Assembly: GCA_946478865.1 (NCBI GenBank)
Contig: CAMLDO010000014.1
Location: 1 to 58,384, forward strand
Direction of reading: 5' to 3'
Origin: an uncultured Methylobacillus sp.
Lineage (GTDB): Bacteria; Pseudomonadota; Gammaproteobacteria; Burkholderiales; Methylophilaceae
Length of the DNA stretch: 58,384 bases
The position numbers and the translations under genes were made by a program. Position 1 is the stretch's first letter. The number at the start of each line of letters is the position of its first letter. This document shows positions 53,843 through 58,384 of the stretch, piece after piece. The notes beneath the pieces were generated by a model. It saw nothing but the letters and a program-made list of their open reading frames with translations, did no database searches and was not told where the DNA came from.

Positions 53843-54763
53843 TCAAGCGACGAAATAATCGCCGCGCTTGAGCTGAGTACCCGCGAGAAAATCGCGCGCT
53901 GACAAGCGCTTGCCACCCGGTTTCTGCAACTCGGTAATGCGCAAAGCTCCCTCGCCACAAGCGACCATAATGCCGTCTGTCGTGTCGAGCACTTCGCCCG
54001 GATTGCCGCTGACTCCTGTAACCGCAGTCGCCATCCAGATACGCCAGACCTCCTCCTTGAATGTCGCCTGGGCTACCGGGAAGGGATTGAAGGCGCGCAC
54101 CTGACGGCTCAGCTCGGTCGCGGAACGTTTCCAGTCCAGCGGCGCTTCGTCCTTGCGCAGTTTTTCGGCATAGGTCACCAACGACTCGTCCTGAGGCTCC
54201 GGGCGAATACCGTCCAGTTCGCTCAGCACCTCTACCATCAGCTTGCCACCGATTGCAGCCAGTGCATCGTGCAGGCTTTGCGCGGTGTCGCTCTCCGTGA
54301 TCGGCACCGATCCTTTCTTCAGCATCGCCCCGGCATCGAGCGCCAGCACCACTTCCATGATCGTCACGCCCGTTTCCGTATCGCCCGCAAGTATCGAACG
54401 CTGAATAGGCGCCGCGCCGCGCCAACGCGGCAGCAGAGACGCATGCACGTTGTAACAGCCGCGTTTCGGCAAGTCCAGCACGGACTGCGGCAATATCAAA
54501 CCGTAGGCAGCCACCACCATCACATCTGCATTGAGGCCCGACAGCGGCTCACGACTTTCCGGCGTCTTGAGGGCTTCTGGCTGATATACCGGCAGATTGT
54601 GCTGCAGCGCCAGCTCCTTCACAGGACTGGCCTTGAGTTTCATGCCGCGTCCGGCCGGACGATCCGGCTGAGTCAGTACCATCACGATCTCGTGGCCAGC
54701 CGCGATCAGTGCGGCAAGTGTGGGCACGGCGAAGTCAGGGGTACCGGCGAAGATGATTTTCAT
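53843..54763 (-). CDS. fmt: Methionyl-tRNA formyltransferase
   Basis: Formylates initiator Met-tRNA with 10-formyl-THF. The ATG at 54763 (MKIIFAGTPDFAVPTLAALI), preceded by GAGAG, gives 306 aa. The catalytic region has VVAAYGLILPQSVLDLP and NVHASLLPRWRGAAPIQRSI, and the C-terminal tRNA-binding beta-barrel ends in LKRGDYFVA. A longer in-frame extension upstream is not conserved. It follows def by 122 bp in the same direction; that gap holds nothing I can name. Confidence 0.97.
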   Translation of the reverse strand: MKIIFAGTPDFAVPTLAALIAAGHEIVMVLTQPDRPAGRGMKLKASPVKELALQHNLPVYQPEALKTPESREPLSGLNADVMVVAAYGLILPQSVLDLPKRGCYNVHASLLPRWRGAAPIQRSILAGDTETGVTIMEVVLALDAGAMLKKGSVPITESDTAQSLHDALAAIGGKLMVEVLSELDGIRPEPQDESLVTYAEKLRKDEAPLDWKRSATELSRQVRAFNPFPVAQATFKEEVWRIWMATAVTGVSGNPGEVLDTTDGIMVACGEGALRITELQKPGGKRLSARDFLAGTQLKRGDYFVA

Positions 54764-54885
54764 TTTTTCTCTCGGATTCATGGCGGGCTGGCATTTCCCG
54801 AAGACAAGGCGGAGAAGCGCAGACAGTAAGCTTAGTACGGCAAGCGCCGACAACGCCGTATTCGGGCGAATACCAAGCCGCGAAA

Positions 54886-55389
54886 TTACATGGTTTCGCG
54901 CAGGCGTTTCTTGAGCTTGTTCTTGATCCGCCCCTGCTTCAGCGGGGACAAATATTCGACGAACACCTTGCCTTTGAGGTGATCCATCTCGTGCTGGATA
55001 CATACCGCGAGCAAGCCCTCGGCTTCCACCGTGAAAGTCTTGCCATCGCGATCAAGCGCTTCCACCGTCACCTTCTCGGCGCGGCGTACCGTTTCATAGA
55101 TGCCGGGCACGGAGAGGCAGCCCTCTTCATAATCCTGGGTGCCGCAGCTCGTGACAATGCGCGGGTTGATGAAGGTGCGCAACGCAGACCGGTCTTCGCT
55201 GATATCGATCACAATCACTTGCTCGTGCACGTCGACCTGAGTCGCCGCGAGACCGATTCCGGGGGCTGCATACATGGTATCGGCCATGTCGTCGACGAGG
55301 CGGCGAATACGGTCGTCTACTTCGGTTACCGGCTTGGCTACCGTATGCAGGCGTTCATCGGGATAGCGAAGGATGTTCAGAATAGCCAT
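54886..55389 (-). CDS. def: Peptide deformylase
   Basis: Removes the formyl group from nascent N-termini. It is 167 aa with the three signature motifs GIGLAATQ (44-51), EGCLSVPG (with metal ligand Cys91) and HEMDH (His133, Glu134, His137). The order def-fmt is the classic pair. It has a promoter in the divergent gap with the LysM gene. Confidence 0.98.
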   Translation of the reverse strand: MAILNILRYPDERLHTVAKPVTEVDDRIRRLVDDMADTMYAAPGIGLAATQVDVHEQVIVIDISEDRSALRTFINPRIVTSCGTQDYEEGCLSVPGIYETVRRAEKVTVEALDRDGKTFTVEAEGLLAVCIQHEMDHLKGKVFVEYLSPLKQGRIKNKLKKRLRETM

Positions 55390-55395
55390 AAAAGC

Positions 55396-55424
55396 TTGAT
55401 TGTCTAATGAATTACATGCAGAAT
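55396..55424 (+). promoter_or_regulatory. Candidate promoter of lysM-dprA-smg
   Basis: TTGATT (55396-55401), a 17-bp spacer and CAGAAT (55419-55424) overlap the def promoter on the other strand. The -10 is weak. Confidence 0.35.
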
Positions 55425-55439
55425 TTAAACCAACTTCAA
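55411..55439 (-). promoter_or_regulatory. Promoter of def-fmt
   Basis: On the minus strand TTGAAG (55439-55434), a 17-bp spacer and TGTAAT (55416-55411) lie about 20 bp upstream of the def ATG. Confidence 0.55.
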
Positions 55440-55475
55440 GAATTGCATTCTTGCTCTCAATTGGCCGGGGTCAAC

Positions 55476-56621
55476 ATGAAAAAATATATTATAACGCCGC
55501 TCTTGCTTTGGTGCTTCGCCACGGCAGCATGGGCCGACGTCATCCAGCTCAGGGACAACCATCCGGACCGCTATGTCGTCAAGAAAGGCGATACCTTGTG
55601 GGACATCTCCGCACGCTTCCTGAAGGACCCTTGGCTGTGGCCGCAGGTATGGAAGATGAACCGGGAGCAAATCCGCAATCCGCACCTGATCTACCCTGGC
55701 GACGTGGTCGTACTCGACCTGAGCGGCGCCACGCCCCAACTGCGCCTCATGCGCGGCACGGTCAAGCTGCAGCCCGGCACACGCATCGAAGACCTGGAAA
55801 AAGAAGCCATCAAGACCATCGCCCCGAGTGTGATCGCCCCTTTCCTGAGCCAGCCCCTAGTGATCGAGAAGGACGCGCTAGAAGGCGCACCCAAGATCAT
55901 TGGCGCCGAAGACGGCCGCCTGCTCATGGCGACCAACATGCACGTTTATGTCAACAAGCTTGAGGAAGCCGACGGCCTCAACTGGCAAGTGTTCCGTCCT
56001 GGCAAGGATTTGGTGGACCCCGACACCAAGGAGACTCTGGGCGTGGAAACCGTCTACCTCGGCGAAGCACGCACTCGAAAGTACGGCGAACCGGCGACCG
56101 TGTTGATCACGCGCGTCAAGGAAGACATTACCGCGGGCGATCGCCTGATCAAGCCTGACGAAACCTCGCTCAGCTCCTTTGTACCGCATGCACCGGAGAG
56201 CGACATCCAGGGACGCATCATTTCCACTTACATGGGTCCGAGCGATGTGGGCCGCAACAATATCGTGGCGATCAATCGCGGTTCCAGCGACGGTCTGGAG
56301 CAAGGCCATGTGCTGGCGATTTACGAGGAAGGCAAGAAGCTGCCGGCCGAGAAACGCAAAGCAGGCGAGCGCGAAGGCTATTTCAATGTCGAGCGCAATG
56401 AAGACGGCACGCTCAAGCGTGACGAGGAAGGCCGTATCCAGACACGTTTCGGCACTCGTCGCGTGGATGGCGAACCCGAGCCGGAGCCGAAGGAAGTCAA
56501 GCTGCCGGATGAACGCATCGGCCTGGTAATGATCTTCCGCACGTTCGATCGCGTATCGTACGGCCTTATCATGCAGTCCGACCGCTCCATCAGCGTTTCC
56601 GACATCGTCGTCACGCCCTGA
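55476..56621 (+). CDS. LysM peptidoglycan-binding domain protein
   Basis: A secreted protein of 381 aa from the ATG at 55476 (MKKYIITPLLLWCFATAAWA, signal peptide). One LysM domain follows at about residues 28-78 (YVVKKGDTLWDISARFLKDP; IRNPHLIYPGDVVVL). The remaining 300 residues are a conserved but unnamed region, with an acidic charged stretch near the C-terminus (EPEPEPKEVKLPDERIG). This is the LysM protein commonly found between def and dprA in betaproteobacteria; binding to the cell wall is inferred. The in-frame start at 55407 is rejected because it would precede the signal. Confidence 0.92.
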   Translation: MKKYIITPLLLWCFATAAWADVIQLRDNHPDRYVVKKGDTLWDISARFLKDPWLWPQVWKMNREQIRNPHLIYPGDVVVLDLSGATPQLRLMRGTVKLQPGTRIEDLEKEAIKTIAPSVIAPFLSQPLVIEKDALEGAPKIIGAEDGRLLMATNMHVYVNKLEEADGLNWQVFRPGKDLVDPDTKETLGVETVYLGEARTRKYGEPATVLITRVKEDITAGDRLIKPDETSLSSFVPHAPESDIQGRIISTYMGPSDVGRNNIVAINRGSSDGLEQGHVLAIYEEGKKLPAEKRKAGEREGYFNVERNEDGTLKRDEEGRIQTRFGTRRVDGEPEPEPKEVKLPDERIGLVMIFRTFDRVSYGLIMQSDRSISVSDIVVTP

Positions 56622-56625
56622 TTCC

Positions 56626-57726
56626 TTGGAACTGCTCGGCAGCTCAACGCCCGAAGAGGCGGCGCTGTGGATAGGACTGAGCCTGATTGATGGGCTCGGC
56701 GCCCAGACCTATCGCGCGCTGCTGAGCGAGTTCGGTTCGCCGGAATCCATTTATGCGGCGCCGCGCAGCGAATTGCGCCGCATCGTTCCCGAAAAAATCG
56801 CGCACAAGATCACCGATGGGCCAGACCGCGAAGCGCTAGCCGGCCCACTCGCCTGGCTTGAAAAGCCGGGCAATCATCTCGTCACGCTGGCAGATGCCTC
56901 TTACCCCCGTCGACTGCTTGAGATCGCGGACCCGCCCCCGTTCCTGTATTGCAAAGGCCAGCTCGAACTTCTCAATCGCCCGGCCGTTGCAGTCGTCGGC
57001 AGCCGCAATGCCACGCCTCAGGGCGAAAAAACAGCAGAAGCGTTTTCCCAGGCATTAAGCGAACATGGCTACTGCGTGGTCAGCGGCATGGCACTCGGCA
57101 TCGACGGTGCAGCGCATCGGGGTGCATTGCTTGGCAATGGCAGTACGATCGCTGCCGTGGGTACCGGGCTCGATATCGTTTATCCCGCCAAACACCGCCA
57201 GCTCGCCCATGAAATTGCCGAGAAAGGCCTGATCATTTCAGAGTTCCCACTCGGCACGCCGTCCATGGCGCAGAATTTCCCGCGCCGCAATCGCATCATC
57301 AGCGGCTTGTCTCGTGGCTGCCTTGTGGTCGAAGCTAACCTGCAAAGCGGATCCCTCATCACAGCGCGCCTTGCCGCCGAACAGGGACGCGACGTATTTG
57401 CCATACCTGGTTCCATCCATTCTCCCGTCGCCAAGGGATGCCATCAGCTCATCAAACAGGGCGCCAAACTCGTGGACAGCATTCATGACATCCTGGAAGA
57501 GCTCGGTACAGCGGAAATAGTGCAGCCGCAGCACTCCACGCCTGCTGAGCCAAGCACGGCGGACGATCCGCTGCTGGAATGCATGGGATACGATCCGGTC
57601 ACGCTCGACACTCTGATCGAACGCAGCAACTTGACGGCGGAATCCCTTTCCAGCATGCTGCTAGTGCTGGAACTGGAAGGCAGAGTTGCAAGCCTTCCGG
57701 GAGGACGCTACCAGCGCCTCGATTAA
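56626..57726 (+). CDS. dprA: DNA-processing protein DprA
   Basis: Protects incoming single-stranded DNA in transformation and loads RecA. It is 366 aa with an N-terminal SAM-like domain (about 10-75), the Rossmann fold (VAVVGSRNATPQGEKTAEAF; VSGMALGIDGAAHRGALLG; FPRRNRIISGLSRGCLVVEA) and a C-terminal winged-helix domain (about 300-365). The start is TTG at 56626, 4 bp after the LysM stop; no ATG or GTG would keep the N-terminal domain. Translational coupling is likely. Confidence 0.95.
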   Translation: MELLGSSTPEEAALWIGLSLIDGLGAQTYRALLSEFGSPESIYAAPRSELRRIVPEKIAHKITDGPDREALAGPLAWLEKPGNHLVTLADASYPRRLLEIADPPPFLYCKGQLELLNRPAVAVVGSRNATPQGEKTAEAFSQALSEHGYCVVSGMALGIDGAAHRGALLGNGSTIAAVGTGLDIVYPAKHRQLAHEIAEKGLIISEFPLGTPSMAQNFPRRNRIISGLSRGCLVVEANLQSGSLITARLAAEQGRDVFAIPGSIHSPVAKGCHQLIKQGAKLVDSIHDILEELGTAEIVQPQHSTPAEPSTADDPLLECMGYDPVTLDTLIERSNLTAESLSSMLLVLELEGRVASLPGGRYQRLD

Positions 57727-57748
57727 ACCTTGTGCATGAGGAGCCTGA

Positions 57749-58204
57749 ATGTTCGAAGTCCTCGTCTATCTTTTCGAGAATTATTTCGAAGCCAATATCC
57801 ATCCCGATCAACACACATTAGCAAGAGAACTTTCCGCCGCCGGCTTTGAAGACGCCGACATCAACGAAGCCTTCAATTGGTTTAACACCCTGGAAGCCAT
57901 GTCCCAGGAAAACGCCCAGGCACCCCTGGTTCCTGTCGGGCGGATGCGCATATACAGCGAAGCTGAAGCCAAGAAGATCAGCAGCGACAGCCTGGGATTC
58001 CTGATGTTTCTGGAACAGGCGGGAGTACTCACACCCGCCCAGCGCGAGCTAGTAATCGATCGCGCGATGGCGCTGCCGGAGGCGATTTCGCTTGAAGAAA
58101 CCAAGTGGATCGTACTGATGGCGCTCTGGAATCAGGGCAAGGCCGGCGATTACCTGTTTGTCGAGGATGCCTTGTTCAGCGACACGCGCCCCACCTTACA
58201 CTAA
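57749..58204 (+). CDS. smg: Smg family protein (DUF494)
   Basis: A 151-aa protein of the Smg/DUF494 family, found next to dprA in many beta- and gammaproteobacteria. It begins MFEVLVYLFENYFEANIHPD and has ALPEAISLEETKWIVLMALW near the C-terminus. The molecular function is unknown. AGGAG lies before the ATG. The gene usually following it, topA, is not visible. Confidence 0.95.
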   Translation: MFEVLVYLFENYFEANIHPDQHTLARELSAAGFEDADINEAFNWFNTLEAMSQENAQAPLVPVGRMRIYSEAEAKKISSDSLGFLMFLEQAGVLTPAQRELVIDRAMALPEAISLEETKWIVLMALWNQGKAGDYLFVEDALFSDTRPTLH

Positions 58205-58384
58205 TGAAAAGCAAGGAACACTGGCTCCCGTCGGGCAACAAGCTTGTTCAGCAATAGTCCGATTCAAGGGCAACGCGACAACAAAGCCGAGCCTGCTGTC
58301 CAAAACCACTGATAGTCAGCGACTGGGGTTACAACCCCAATCGCTGGCAAATCGTCGTGATCGTACCCGCTTGGTTAAGCGTGT
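58205..58384. other. Terminal 180 bases without a convincing gene
   Basis: No standard gene is visible here. An imperfect dyad (58319-58344; TGGGG and CCCCA arms around TTACAA) lies in the middle and has no T tract. On the minus strand an open frame enters from the right edge and stops at 58329, reading TLNQAGTITTICQRLGL. It is too short to identify and may be the end of a gene lying beyond the window. Confidence 0.4.

Noticed and set aside
58319..58344. Dyad as a tRNA T-arm or a terminator
   Set aside because: No other tRNA arms or GTTCRA motif are present and no T tract follows.
1..58384. CRISPR array, insertion sequence, prophage or toxin-antitoxin module
   Set aside because: No regularly spaced repeats, transposase, phage genes or paired small toxin genes are visible on either strand.

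Overview
This window is an ordinary, gene-dense stretch of a betaproteobacterial chromosome. It carries 64 recognisable protein genes and no rRNA, tRNA, CRISPR array, insertion sequence or prophage that I can see. The gene order points to Betaproteobacteria, probably a Nitrosomonadales/Gallionellaceae-like member: rpsU-yqeY-dnaG-rpoD; rpsP-rimM-trmD-rplS; a ruv operon running into tol-pal; kds-lpt-rpoN-hpf joined to hprK-rapZ-PTS; and ntrX/ntrY-rsmB-htpX-fmt-def facing lysM-dprA-smg. The family-level guess is inference. DNA is moderately GC-rich, with two visible exceptions: a strongly codon-biased porin gene and a small AT-rich lipoprotein gene.

Layout. 1-4192 (minus): macromolecular synthesis operon, with a sigma-70-type promoter before rpsU and an intrinsic terminator between yqeY and dnaG; rpoD runs off the left edge. 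4289-6324: tsaD, plsY, folB. 6341-12146 (minus): a tripartite RND efflux operon, with a divergent TetR-family repressor (12275-12895) and an operator inside the shared promoter region. 12892-14242 (minus): xerD and ogt. 14337-16263 (minus): rpsP-rimM-trmD-rplS, closed by an intrinsic terminator. 16343-26612 (minus): fourteen tightly packed genes, yebC-ruvC-ruvA-AI-2E permease-ruvB-ybgC-tolQ-tolR-tolA-tolB-pal-cpoB-queE-queC. 26667-34785: mixed genes (EamA transporter, CBS protein, trhP, yjbQ, porin, small lipoprotein, thiO, CPA2 antiporter). 34881-47676 (plus): fifteen contiguous genes, kdsD-kdsC-lptC-lptA-lptB-rpoN-hpf-hprK-rapZ-EIIA-ptsH-ptsI-DUF4870-prlC-xth. 47686-55389 (minus): ntrX, ntrY, DUF4390, rsmB, htpX, fmt, def. 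55476-58204 (plus): LysM protein, dprA, smg; the last 180 bases hold no convincing gene.

How the genes work together. Two large clusters build and maintain the envelope: KdsD/KdsC make Kdo, LptA/B/C move LPS, and Tol-Pal-CpoB couples constriction to the outer membrane. The PTS genes form a regulatory phosphorelay (EI, HPr, EIIA, HPr kinase, RapZ) with no sugar permease here, next to rpoN. Recombination (ruvABC, xerD, dprA), replication and transcription (dnaG, rpoD) and translation and protein maturation (rpsU, rpsP, rplS, rsmB, fmt, def, tsaD, hpf) make up most of the rest.

I did not find a clearly undescribed multi-gene system. The most interesting points are local: ruvC has no ATG/GTG/TTG that would keep its active site and seems to start at ATT two codons after the yebC stop; the NtrX-like regulator has a central AAA+ domain that has lost its ATPase and sigma-54 motifs; the porin gene has a leader with two hairpins and two upstream dyads; an AI-2E-type permease sits in overlap between ruvA and ruvB; and a small AT-rich lipoprotein follows the porin.
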